Origin: Tubiluchus corallicola
Taxonomy: Eukaryota; Priapulida; Priapulimorpha; Priapulimorphida; Tubiluchidae
NCBI GenBank assembly: GCA_030141605.1
Contig: JAQGDQ010001690.1
Span: 1 to 29,309, forward strand
Reading direction: 5' to 3'
Length of the DNA: 29,309 nucleotides
Shown: piece by piece, positions 9,601 through 16,785 of the stretch
Position numbering within the stretch: position 1 is the first letter of the stretch
Layout: each line of letters opens with the position of its first letter
Notes under the pieces: model-generated
What the model saw: only the letters and a program-made list of their open reading frames with translations
What the model was told of the DNA's origin: nothing
Databases searched by the model: none
Program-made: the position numbers and the translations under genes

Positions 9601-12600
9601 TTTGGTACGGTATCAATAAATAAAACAAATAGTTATAATTTAAAAAAAATTATTGGCTTGGCTGCTGTTGCACTTTGGCTGCTGTCAGGTTGAATCCGAG
9701 GTTTCAGACGATTTTCAAGTGCAACTCCTCGCACGAGAGGATCCAAGTTCAGGATTGCATTCCCTTTACTTAATAATTAGATGAACTCATGTCAAGCTAC
9801 TAACGGCGTGTTAAAACCAACGAGTTTTCTCGCGATGTGGAAGTTGGAATTGTACATTTTAATTAGGTGCTGCCATCTATGAGCTAATCCTCTTACATTC
9901 TACCAGCTGACTTAACCTCAGTATAATTGTATGGTCCAGTGAATGCATATTCACTGGTCCTCTCCCTATTTTAAATTAATGGTTGTTGTGAAGCCTGTGC
10001 AAGTCTGCATAGGTCAAGTCCTATACCTATATATACTGCCTGGTTTTACTTTCTAGTCACTGTCTAACTCTCAGTGTTCAGTGCAGGACTCTCTCATTCT
10101 CAGTGTTCAGTGCAGCACTTGTGCGACTCATGTTTCTGTAGTTTTAATAAACACTTTTCTGTTGTGTGCAGTGCAAATATTTATTATAGATTTTTGGTTC
10201 CTATTCATACTTCTCTGTGCCTAAACTCAATCATAACAAAGTGGGTGAACAACAACTTCAAAATGACATTCACACGCTCAGTTAACTCGCCAGGGAGTTA
10301 TCCGGCCTATTCTTAATTCCTGTTTATAATGCACACTTTGCCTGTTTAAAGAAGCCAACTTACCGAAACTTTATGCTGCAAAGATCTCTGCAGTAAGTAG
10401 ACAAACGTTTGAAATGTAAGTTCATCTCTGCCTTCCAGCTCAGCTTTATACCATGTCTCACACAGCAAGGCTATCCGATTCTTAAGAGGGTCCAAGTTAT
10501 CAGGCAATGACAACAAGACGCCTGTAATTTAGTAAACACGATTCATGGTAATAATAGAAATAGTGAAACTGAATAGTCCTGTATATCAGCATTAAAGGAA
10601 GACAGGCTGATTTTTCATATACTACTCCATTTTCAAGTCAGATAAAAAGTATATATTTTAACACAAAGCTTTAAACATTCACAAAATTTAAAAAAAATTT
10701 CTGACATCTTTTCAGCTCATAAGGTAAGACAGAAACAAATTTTTTTGTGGCCGACCTTACTAGTATTATACACATGACATTATGCTCACCATGTAGAACA
10801 CGCAGCACATCTAACAGATGCTCGGGAATATATGGATTCTCAGTGGTAACACACAAGTTTGCCAACATTATAATAGCGTCTAATAGTTGAACCGTTTTCT
10901 CTCTTGCCTAAAATTATCAACCGATAATTAAGATGTACGCAGGCAAACATTAAACAAAATTTCAGCTTGAATGAACAAAATAATCCCACAATTAAAAAAT
11001 CAAGAAAAAGAAAGGAAAAAAATCCCACAATTAAAAAATGAAGAAAAACGAACGGAAAAAATCCCTCAATTAAAAAAATGAGGAAAAAGAAAGGAAAAAA
11101 ATCCCACAATTAAAAAATGAGGGAAAAGAAAGAAAAAATCTCACAATTAAAAATGAGGAAAAAGAAAGGAAAAAATCCCACAATTAAAAAATGAGGAAAA
11201 GAAAGGAAAAAATCCCACAATTAAAAAAATGAGGAAAAAGAAAGGAAAAAAATCCCACAATTAAAAAATGAGAAAAAAAAGGAAAAAATCCCACGATTAA
11301 AAAAAGAGGAAAAAGAAAGGAAAAAATCCCACAATTAAGAAATGAAGAAAAAGAAAGGAAAAAATCCTACAATTAAAAAATGAAGAAAAAGAAAGGAAAA
11401 AATCCTACAATTAAAAAATGCAGAAAAAGAAAGGAAAAAATCCCTCAATTAAAAAAGAGGAAAAAGAAAGGAAAAAATCCTACAATTAAAAAATGAGAAA
11501 GAAAGGAAGGGTACAATGTTTTAGACTAAAACTATAGTTCTTCACTCTTCAGACAAACAAAAAAGGATAAAAGAGAAAGACCACAAGGAATTCTCAGAAC
11601 TTACCAATGTTAATGAGATTTTTTACATTATTAACACTGTAAAAGATACAAACACGTAAAAAAGAAACGTGCAACGGATAAAAACGCATCAAACAAATGA
11701 ACGGGAGTATAAAATCACTAACAACAGCCACTAAACAGAGCAGGACACAATGGAAACTACAATGAAATATCTAACGGGGACCAATAGCTTATATATACAG
11801 AGAAAAGTACTCATGTATAGGGAAAATTCAGCTTTTCAATACATGTAATTACTTATGTAATATGTAAGCTCGAAAATACACAGTGAACTAAATACAAAAA
11901 AATTTCGTTTACTATTATAGTAATTTGTCATTCAGAAATTCTGTTATGTATGTCGTTACCTCGTGACCATCATCAACATCACAGTCGAGGTCAACGTTAA
12001 TGAGAACATTGGTTAGCCTCTGTTTCATGTTGTCCCATAACAGCCTCATGTGTTCGTGCGTCAAACTTTGTAAAGCCTCATCTACATTCACATCACTATC
12101 CTTGTTTTGCTGCATAATGTAAACTGACATCAGCAAGTAACGGTTTTTGCCTGAATTACGCATAACTAAGGTCAACAATAAAAATATTTCTGTTTCCATC
12201 TAATCGCCCGTGTAATATTTTTTATCGCGCACCCAATCGGGAATTTTACAATTTTTTGGTACGTTCCTATCCTTACTTGGCGCAGTCATATAAAAGCGTA
12301 TTTTTTATTTAAAACGTAAAACGCAATAATTATTATAGCATTGTTGCTTCGGAGAACGCAGGACGCGGCCATGTTTTTCACCGGCTCTCGGCCAGGATTG
12401 CAGTTTTGCATGATGCTCACTGTATTGGAAGCTAAAAAGCATCGAATTTTCTGCCAAATCGGTGTATTAATGGCCGAGTAGTGTTGCCTCTTATACAATA
12501 ATTATCAGAACATACATGTTGATGATACAAAAAGAGACGATACAATAATCGATGATTATACGATGTCCAACAGTAAAGAAATAAACATACAGTCGGCCCT

Positions 12601-13263
12601 CGTTAAACTGGACCCCGTTAGCCCGGATATCGGATATGAACGGACGTCATCCGTGGTAAAGGAAACTGACCGATTTCCGTCCGAGCCCGAGCTCTAAACA
12701 CAACACGGCCTACCAACTGTACAATAATTTCTTTATCCTCACAGGTTAACTATTTTAAAAGTAATATACAGTATAGTATATAGTGCAATGTATATAGGCC
12801 TTATTAAGGTGATTATTCCTGTATAATATAGACCATATATAGGCATATCGGATAAATCGGACAATCGGCTAAACCGGACCAATTAGTCCGGTTTAACGAG
12901 GGTTGACTGTACTTTGTTTTAACTGACTCTAAATAAATTCCACAATCCAGCTTTAAACAGTCACAAAGCTGTAAAAAATTTTTTGTGGCCAGCATAAGAA
13001 GAATTATTCTCTATTCTTTAACGAAAAAAACTTTATCAAACAACATTTTTACTCAAATTATAAACAATCGTACATTAAATTTACAGCACAAATCTAATCT
13101 AAAGTAACTAACCAGTTTTATACTCATCAGCATTAAATTATAAGAAGACAACTAAGAGGTGATTAAACAGACATACATGATCTTTAAGCAATTTGATAAT
13201 GGAGCTGTCATCCTGATTTGTTATTCCTTCTACAATCTGTTCTCTCACATTAGCAATCACCAT
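3428..13263 (-). CDS. NCAPG2: Condensin II subunit CAP-G2, N-terminal part (10 coding exons)
   Basis: CAP-G2 is a HEAT-repeat regulatory subunit of the condensin II complex, which compacts and shapes chromosomes in the nucleus. Ten minus-strand exons join in frame: 13263-13177, 12109-11960, 10907-10790, 10521-10364, 9249-9115, 6586-6492, 5459-5390, 5224-5039, 4591-4466 and 3607-3428. They give about 435 residues against about 1,140 in vertebrate proteins, so the C-terminal part is missing to the left. Diagnostic stretches recalled from vertebrate CAP-G2 are FLSHLFGLHVDFIELLHKTI, EIYFRAW, YEPILWR, VRANAVLLLFDAFPLQD, and Tyr-Trp-Glu-Trp-Met-Pro followed later by LAFDVSSASVR. Split-codon phases agree at every junction. 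The start is the ATG at 13263, whose peptide aligns with the vertebrate N-terminus. Introns hold hAT, Tigger/pogo, LINE and SINE insertions. Exons 4 and 5 are duplicated at 1318-1475 and 2596-2730. Confidence 0.92.
3741..3793. repeat. DNA-transposon terminal fragment (CTCGCTATAA motif)
   Basis: CTCGCTATAACACCAAACTCGC, continuing to TTTTTTCCGGTCCC, looks like the end of a pogo/mariner-type element, cut by the hAT insertion that starts at 3794. No matching opposite end was found. Identification rests on pattern memory only. Confidence 0.3.
3794..4423. mobile_element. Chimeric hAT MITE (family 1 ends, family 2 core)
   Basis: It begins CAGGGACGAGAATG and ends AATTCTCATCCCTG. About 3794-3955 and 4310-4423 match the ends of family 1 (16033-16512, reversed), while about 3995-4300 instead matches the core of the family 2 element at 18400-19169, for example TTTTGTTGCCTATATTTCAT. 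The flanks share AAAGTG directly at both edges (6 bp). It lies in the intron between NCAPG2 exons 10 and 9. Confidence 0.82.
4466..4591 (-). CDS. NCAPG2: NCAPG2 coding exon 9
   Basis: Forty-two codons, phase 0 at both ends, acceptor TTTACAG and donor GTACGT. It encodes VANGQVRANAVLLLFDAFPL and then an acidic stretch ending QKQFDIII, corresponding to the vertebrate segment before the exon 10 HEAT repeat. Confidence 0.93.
4884..4985. mobile_element. Truncated Tigger/pogo-like terminus
   Basis: The sequence CAGTGTTCCCTCACTTATCG, preceded by TA, and the following GGGTATTCCATTCCAGGCCC resemble Tigger/pogo terminal inverted repeats with a TA target. No matching opposite terminus appears before exon 8 (5039), so it is a one-ended fragment; the right limit is arbitrary. 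Confidence 0.5.
5039..5224 (-). CDS. NCAPG2: NCAPG2 coding exon 8
   Basis: Sixty-two codons, phase 0 at both ends, acceptor CTTTTTAG and donor GTAAGT. Its peptide contains CIQDLMYR, VLRYFHDHKKFRG and LLLRLYEPILWRNLK, which align closely with the vertebrate stretch around CIQDFM and YKPILWR. Confidence 0.94.
5390..5459 (-). CDS. NCAPG2: NCAPG2 coding exon 7 (70 bp)
   Basis: This short exon completes the Ser codon split from exon 6 with one base, then encodes 23 residues including GEIYFRAWMNTTGHLRE. The EIYFRAW core is strongly conserved in CAP-G2. Acceptor TATTCTTAG, donor GTAATT. A TTGA-repeat LINE tail lies immediately upstream of the acceptor. Confidence 0.9.
5466..5575 (-). repeat. LINE-type 3' tail next to exon 7 acceptor
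   Basis: On the minus strand this reads as an A/T-rich 3' end with AATAAA followed by (TTGA)n. The simple-repeat tail ends within about 10 bp of the exon 7 splice acceptor. No coding part is visible and the upstream limit is approximate. Confidence 0.4.
5607..6127 (+). mobile_element. 5S-rRNA-headed SINE (SINE3-like) with target-site duplications
   Basis: A 497-bp insertion at 5619-6115 is flanked by the perfect 12-bp direct repeat ATGACACCTTGA (5607-5618 and 6116-6127), the signature of LINE-assisted retroposition. The first 120 bp are 5S-rRNA-derived. The body (about 5737-6100) is clearly more GC-rich than its surroundings and not recognised. The 3' end is a short CAGCAACAACA tail. The element would be transcribed by RNA polymerase III from the internal 5S promoter and mobilised by a partner LINE. 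Long ORFs on both strands of the body are by-products of its GC content. It sits in the intron between NCAPG2 exons 7 and 6. Confidence 0.85.
5617..5736 (+). rRNA. 5S rRNA-derived sequence (head of SINE, not a functional gene)
   Basis: The 120 bp from GACTACGGCCATATCAC to GGTGCTGTAGGCTT aligns end to end with metazoan 5S rRNA, including TTCTCGTCTGATCACCGAAG, AGCCTGGTTAGTACTTGGAC and GGAATACCAGGTGCTGTAGG. The internal control region is largely intact. There is no T-run terminator at the end; the sequence runs straight into the SINE body, and target-site duplications enclose both, so it is a SINE head rather than a ribosomal gene. Confidence 0.88.
6128..6491. other. Purine-rich intronic sequence, no gene seen
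   Basis: The plus strand is strikingly rich in A and G between about 6150 and 6300 (AAGGAAAAGAGGAGAAG-like). Open frames here follow from composition and have no recognisable motif. It is the remainder of the intron between NCAPG2 exons 7 and 6. Confidence 0.5.
6492..6586 (-). CDS. NCAPG2: NCAPG2 coding exon 6
   Basis: Ninety-five bases: 31 codons plus two bases that join the first base of exon 7 to make Ser. Acceptor TTGTTGCAG, donor GTAAGT. The peptide SRRFLSHLFGLHVDFIELLH and the following KTIKN match the vertebrate FLS..F....DFI...HGTIKN segment. Confidence 0.94.
6646..6954. repeat. Three tandem copies of a 101-bp unit
   Basis: TTATGTTGTATTGTCATCAT recurs at 6652, 6752-6753 and 6853, and the whole unit through TTAAATCTTTCTCTTT is nearly invariant. 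Near-identity suggests recent expansion, or copy-number inflation in assembly. Function unknown. Confidence 0.92.
6955..7916 (+). mobile_element. LINE 3' end with hairpin and (ATT)n tail
   Basis: The right part is a LINE-type 3' UTR: a 10-bp perfect stem (AAAGGGCAGC at 7775, GCTGCCCTTT at 7810) enclosing GACCAATTGGTC, then AATAAA and an (ATT)n tail ending near 7916. The layout matches the 3' end of the LINE at 25200-27345. No reverse-transcriptase coding sequence was detected in 6955-7770, so the 5' limit is arbitrary. Confidence 0.5.
8280..8456 (+). mobile_element. Second LINE 3' end with hairpin
   Basis: AGGGTGG (8287) pairs with CCACCCT (8321) around TGAC and TTTATCG segments laid out like the hairpin at 7775. 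AATAAAGATACTTACTTACTG follows as tail. The last about 40 bp belong to the inverted-repeat arm and recur beside the exon 10 donor. Confidence 0.5.
8531..9050. mobile_element. hAT MITE family 1 (copy in right inverted-repeat arm)
   Basis: Reverse-complement mate of 2795-3305. It starts AAGGGATGAGAATGACAAATTG and ends AATTCTCATTACCTG. Its centre includes the diagnostic ACTGATGCACGTGATGTAAA stretch, shared with 16033-16512 apart from small differences. Confidence 0.82.
9051..9112 (+). repeat. LINE tail abutting exon 5 donor
   Basis: TTTGAAATAAAGAATTAAAT followed by CAAATCAAATCC looks like a poly(A) signal plus simple-repeat tail of a plus-strand LINE. It ends 2 bp from the GTAAGG donor of NCAPG2 exon 5, and the family 1 MITE is inserted in its 5' side. 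The left mate is 2733-2794. Confidence 0.5.
9115..9249 (-). CDS. NCAPG2: NCAPG2 coding exon 5
   Basis: Forty-five codons, phase 0 at both ends, acceptor CTTGTTAG and donor GTAAGG. The peptide contains EINRVVDMKEALSLMDMENE and ends CVIHKDYLRKDK, which fits the vertebrate segment just before FLS..F. A perfect second copy is inverted at 2596-2730. Confidence 0.9.
9313..9770 (-). mobile_element. hAT transposon 3' remnant (right-arm copy)
   Basis: Mate of 2074-2533. It begins with CAGTGGTCGTCAACCTTTTT at 9313, and the transposase C-terminus lies on the minus strand at about 9640-9760. The coding remnant carries the same frameshift as the left copy. Confidence 0.62.
9929..10318 (+). repeat. Repeat A (LTR-like or promoter-bearing repeat)
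   Basis: A 390-bp repeat present three times: here, at 881-1272 (direct) and at 1561-1938 (inverted). It opens with the palindrome CCAGTGAATGCATATTCACTGG, has a TATA-like CCTATATATACTG near 10026, two copies of a GTGTTCAGTGCAG motif, and AATAAA at 10146. This promoter-then-polyA order resembles a solo LTR, but I see no clean TG..CA ends, primer-binding site or target duplication, so the class is open. Confidence 0.45.
10364..10521 (-). CDS. NCAPG2: NCAPG2 coding exon 4
   Basis: Two bases complete the Gly codon split from exon 3, then 52 codons; acceptor AATTACAG, donor GTAAGT. The peptide includes LPDNLDPLKNRIALLCETWY and YLLQRSLQHKVS, which align with the vertebrate LPESERKLQ...LCVTWW...LLRRSLE segment. 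An apparently identical copy lies at 1318-1475. Confidence 0.9.
10790..10907 (-). CDS. NCAPG2: NCAPG2 coding exon 3
   Basis: Thirty-nine codons plus one base, acceptor AATTTTAG, donor GTGAGC. The peptide AREKTVQLLDAIIMLANLCV and the following helical residues correspond to the vertebrate segment between the N-terminal domain and exon 4. Phases match both neighbours. Confidence 0.86.
10982..11508. repeat. A-rich 36-40 bp minisatellite, about 14 copies
   Basis: Units read ATCCCACAATTAAAAAATGA followed by GGAAAAAGAAAGGAAAAA, starting at 10982, 11022, 11061, 11101 and onward to 11477. It lies in the intron between NCAPG2 exons 3 and 2. The minus-strand open frame over it (phenylalanine-rich) is a composition artefact. 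Confidence 0.93.
11509..11959. other. Intron 2 remainder, no feature seen
   Basis: AT-rich intronic sequence without a recognisable repeat, ORF or RNA motif. It ends at the GTAACG donor of exon 2. Confidence 0.5.
11960..12109 (-). CDS. NCAPG2: NCAPG2 coding exon 2
   Basis: Fifty codons, phase 0 at both ends, acceptor ATTATGCAG, donor GTAACG. The peptide contains VDEALQSLTHEHMRLLWDNM and QRLTNVLINVD, aligning with the vertebrate stretch LNELLDELSRKQKEELWQRL. The open frame extends upstream past the acceptor, but a separate start exon with compatible phase exists at 13263. Confidence 0.9.
12590..12909. mobile_element. pogo/Tigger-type MITE, 320 bp
   Basis: Termini CAGTCGGCCCTCGTTAAACT and, reversed, CAGTCAACCCTCGTTAAACC form imperfect inverted repeats of about 28 bp, flanked by TA on both sides (12588-12589, 12910-12911). 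The interior has no transposase. It lies in the intron between NCAPG2 exons 2 and 1. Confidence 0.85.
13177..13263 (-). CDS. NCAPG2: NCAPG2 coding exon 1 (start codon)
   Basis: Starts with ATG at 13263 and encodes 29 residues, MVIANVREQIVEGITNQDDS and on, ending before donor GTATGT in phase 0. Joined to exon 2 it parallels the vertebrate N-terminus in length and helical pattern. A good acceptor (TATCTTCTTGCAG, exon start 13287) lies 24 bp upstream, so the 5' UTR is probably split, with a non-coding exon further upstream. Confidence 0.8.
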
Positions 13264-14257
13264 TGTTGAACTACTTTGTTTACGTCACTGCAAGAAGATA
13301 AACGGTTTACACAAAGGTTACATTATGGAAAGCAAAATTTGCATGAAAGCAGTTGTACATGTGGTGTTCTAGACTTCAAACATTTGCTATTCATTTAAGC
13401 ATTTAAACCAGAAATTTGGGACGAAGGATGTCCAGATCAATAGAAATACACCAGCTTACAAGTTTCTCGTGAGTTAAAAACCGAAGACCCAACGTAAAAA
13501 GTAAGCCCTGAAAAATTAAGGACAATTTCAGAATGAACAATGAAGCTTAACTTCTTTGGCAGGTAGTAAAACCTCATCAGCACAACATGCAGAAAAAGAA
13601 AACTTTGGCAGTATAAATACTCCTATTGACAGTAATTGGAGAACAGACAAAAAATAAAAATTCTTTTAAATAATTCAACCAGGATTTTTTCACCAGGATT
13701 GGAAAGGCTATTTAAATTTCAGCTTTCACATTCAGTGCTTTTCTGAGCAAAGTTAAAAATGAAGAAAAGTACAAATTTTAAACATATTGTATGATTTTCC
13801 GTAACTTTCAAGTCCCAAGTGTTAAAGTTTTCCCGACATATTTTTTTAGTGTTGGTGGAAAGATCTAGTGAAAATTACTACAACTGCATTTTCCAAATTG
13901 GCGTCTGATCTATAATTTGTCAAAAGATAAACAAAACTCAAAACGACAAGCATAAGAAACAAAAAGAATTTGAGTGCCTTGTAGCATGGCGACACAGCAA
14001 AAATTTGTAAATATGGTCTTATGACATTGCACGTCTTCATTTTGTTACACTTTAGGGCGTTTAGTAATTTGATGGTGCCGAGTTGGTAACAAGTAATACT
14101 ATAGGCTAGCAAGGGCTTTGTTACTTCTAACAACTTTCGTGTCTGATTCTCAACACTACTATCTTGCATTGTAATGTTTTTGCTCAAACAAAATCAATCA
14201 ATATTATTAAGCTACCACGTAAAAAGAAATCAGATTACATTTTAAAATTAATAAAAT

Positions 14258-14330
14258 ACCTCGCTTCAAAATTGAAAAACTTTAAAAATCACATAACTTT
14301 CTAGTTCCCGCGCTTGCCGCGCCAAAAGTG
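14258..14330 (-). promoter_or_regulatory. Candidate NCAPG2 promoter with two E2F-like sites
   Basis: TTCCCGCGC (14305-14313) and GCGCCAAAA (14319-14327, TTTTGGCGC on the gene strand) both fit the E2F consensus and stand out in AT-rich DNA. Just downstream on the minus strand, GAAGCGAG|GTATTT near 14260 could be the donor of a non-coding first exon that joins the acceptor at 13287. E2F control is usual for mitotic chromosome genes. The promoter role is inferred. Confidence 0.45.
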
Positions 14331-15269
14331 TGAATCTGTTGGCACGATCTTTGCAGCGCTGTTAGATGTTCAATTCATATTCGATTTGTTTTCAAGCTTT
14401 TGACTTAAATCGTAAATTCGAAACCGAAATCAAAATTGATGATGTAATATCGGAAACAGCAATAAAAGACGTAGACAACAGAAACTACAACCCAATAAAC
14501 TAGCACGTTAAACAAGAGTGTCTAACGTATGGTAGAGTGGGTGCTGTGAAATCACTTAACTTCTAAGTACATGGGTATCTTAATTATGTTACGTTGCAGT
14601 ATTGTAAATGTTCATTGTCAGAAAGAAAATGTTTTAAAGCACACAAAATTCGTTACTTACAAAAAGCTAAAAAATTATCTGGAAATTTTATATCACTTAA
14701 TCGCTGTCTTATTACAAACAAGCTTGGATTAGCAAGTAACATAGTATAAAACTTGTAAATTTTATCGTGATGACTAGCACAGACATTTGAAACAAGTTTA
14801 GGTAACATTGCATACGGCTTGAAAAAATAATCAACGCAATAGTAGCATGCACTTCGATCAGTAACTAAGCAAAAGTTTAAATTACTGTGTCTTATCAGTG
14901 CATAAGATTAAAATTACATTTAATGGTGCGCGAGTGGTTGCTGTTTGATTTTGTTTAGGGTTATTTGTGCAAATAATACCGCAGTTGCGTTTGGCGTTGA
15001 GAATTCTTTCATATGTAGGTTACTGTTTTTACATGAATGAAGAGCAGGAGTATTGCAAGCGTCAGCAAGATTATAAGTTTCTGCAAAATGAGTTGAATTT
15101 TAGATTATTTTAAATAAATTTAATCTAAGTGTTATTAGTGTCGGATGTAAACGTCAAATAACATGTTTAGCCCTCTCTCTGGACTAGAAGAATCAGCAAG
15201 ATTAAAGTAAGCTACTTCGATTCACTAGGTGTCCTCTTCCATAGCCTATAACTAAGTCTTCACAGTCTC
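14331..15269. other. Intergenic region between divergent genes, no gene seen
   Basis: AT-rich sequence without recognisable repeats. An ATG-led 14-codon frame ending at a TTAAA|GTAAGC donor (15162-15205) could be a small plus-strand first exon, but it ends in phase 2 and does not fit the phase needed by the 16.5-kb exon. I did not call it. Confidence 0.4.
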
Positions 15270-15350
15270 GTTGTGCGCACGCGCAGTTGCACAAAGGTCA
15301 AAGGTTAACTGCACCACAGCAGCGCGTCTTAACTACGGCGGTCATGTGAC
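15270..15350 (+). promoter_or_regulatory. Candidate promoter: NRF1 palindrome, DR1 and E-box motifs
   Basis: TGCGCACGCGCA (15274-15285) is a full NRF1-type palindrome. AGGTCAAAGGTTA just after it is a direct-repeat-1 nuclear-receptor-like element, and GTCATGTGAC near 15340 contains an E-box. The cluster sits in a local GC-rich patch about 1.2 kb upstream of the first identified ERCC6L2 exon, so it may be that gene's promoter. No transcription evidence is available from sequence alone. Confidence 0.4.
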
Positions 15351-16024
15351 ATGTGGGTAAAACAAAGCCGTCTGCCTCGTCAGAATTTTAGCCACAACCA
15401 TTTTTGTGTGATATTAGTTGCCAAAGTTACATTAGTAATGAAGGCGGTCAGAACATTGTTATGTTGTTGCTTTCATTTAGTTTGATAAAAGTCAAAAAGC
15501 AAGAAGAAATTAGTAACTGGAGAAATTTAGCAAAAAACAAGTAACATATAGTAGTAATTTACAAGTGAACAAATGTGTTAAAGCAATTGCAGGTAGATGT
15601 AGATCTGGTTTTACACATTTAAAGGAAAAAATTAAAGGAAAGATAAAGTAATGTTGAACTTTACTACAAAATAACAGTAGTAGATTGATGTAAAAAATTA
15701 CTGTCAGCACAGCATTAGTACAAAAATGAAAAGAAACTGTTACTTACGATTTTAGTGGCTTTATTGAACCTTATAATATTATTTATCACAAATCATAAAG
15801 TGAAACGATGTCTAGTAAACTAGAAGTATATGTGTATACTGTAAACTGTGACAGAGTAGGCCTATGGACAAATGGGGATGACAGATCAAAACGAATGTGA
15901 TTCATTTCGAAATGTTAATGTATGACGGAGAGGCACTGTTGCATTCACAATGTGATTAGTTTATCTTCTGCTTGCATTAAAAATGAGTCAAATTTTTTTA
16001 GTCGTTGCGTAAAAGTGATTTAGT
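15351..16024. other. Presumed 5' region or first intron of ERCC6L2, no feature seen
   Basis: No exon with a convincing start codon and correctly phased donor was found here, although the next exon lacks an in-frame ATG and needs one upstream. Confidence 0.4.
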
Positions 16025-16520
16025 AAGCCGTCCAGGGATGATAATTTTCCGCGGATACGCGGAATTCCGAGTTTTTGGAAGACCAGTAGTGCCATTTTTG
16101 TAAATCGCGCAAATTCGTACGGACCCAGTACATTATTTCACAAGCTGACCGCTAGTTGGCAGGCTGTCACTTTGTTTACATCACGTACATCAGTGTAACC
16201 ACGTGTATATCTCTATGTATAAAAATATAGAATCAATTGTGCGGAGTTATTTGAGTCAATTGCAGACAGTTTTTATATACTTTTGCATAGGAGCGGCCAG
16301 TACTTAGGCGTTTTTGAGACAATTAGGTATCATGTATCCTTGATAGTTGGGTATTTTAAATTATGCATGAAACAAGGTAATTGATATTTTAAGTCCACTT
16401 AGAGGCTCTCTATGGTCACAAAATTGAAATTTCAACCCCATTGGGGGCCTAGGTGGCTCCAAAACCCCCGGCCTGTTTCGGAGTTTTTTGCAATTTGTCA
16501 TTCTCATCCCTGAAGCCGTC
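16025..16520. mobile_element. Complete hAT MITE (family 1) with 8-bp TSD
   Basis: The 480-bp element (16033-16512) starts CAGGGATGATAATTTTCC and ends GTCATTCTCATCCCTG, flanked by the perfect 8-bp target-site duplication AAGCCGTC (16025-16032, 16513-16520). CAGGG termini with an 8-bp duplication define a hAT-type non-autonomous element. It carries no transposase. Related copies are at 2795-3305, 8531-9050 and, chimeric, 3794-4423. It abuts the first identified ERCC6L2 exon. Confidence 0.93.
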
Positions 16521-16785
16521 CCCGAGTCTAACAACACTATTTCCATAAAAAATTCACGTCACGTTAGAAACGATACGAATCTTGCTGATTGTCAAATTGA
16601 AACTTTTGTCAGAGAAAAGTATGCAGGGCTGGAAGCTTTAGAAGAAGACGACACAGAGAGCGATGTTTTCCTACGTGGTTCAAGTCATGAGTGGAAATCT
16701 TCTCAACGACAAGCTGCATTGGAGAAGCTAGGATTATCTCCTGCTCCTGTCAGACGAAGAAGCAGGAAGAAAGGCTTGCAGTCTT
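16516..16785 (+). CDS. ERCC6L2: ERCC6L2 first identified exon
   Basis: The open frame ends in phase 1 before GTAAGT and encodes an acidic-to-basic segment including [16 protein letters not shown] and [11 protein letters not shown]. The frame runs left into the MITE without an ATG, so the exon must have a 3' splice site at its left edge. The likeliest is CCCTGAAG|CCGTCC at 16515, using the MITE's pyrimidine-rich end. That left edge is a guess; the right edge is firm. Confidence 0.65.

Larger units (their letters stand above)
8420..10318 (+). repeat. Right arm of 1.9-kb inverted repeat (mate 1561-3416)
   Basis: This is the resident version: it carries exon 5 in the correct orientation between exons 6 and 4, a hAT MITE, the hAT transposase tail and repeat A. 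The spacer between the arms is about 5.0 kb and holds NCAPG2 exons 6 to 10. The G run near 8613 differs in length from the mate. Confidence 0.92.

Noticed and set aside
10840-11109. Phenylalanine-rich minus-strand ORF of 89 codons
   Set aside because: It translates the A-rich minisatellite and overlaps NCAPG2 exon 3 in another frame.
13846-14187. 113-codon minus-strand ORF upstream of NCAPG2
   Set aside because: It lies in the presumed 5' UTR intron with no recognisable domain; hydrophobic stretch is consistent with AT-rich chance coding.
15033-15205. Two short ATG-led frames on the plus strand that might start ERCC6L2
   Set aside because: The first has no donor; the second ends in phase 2, while the next known exon needs phase 1.
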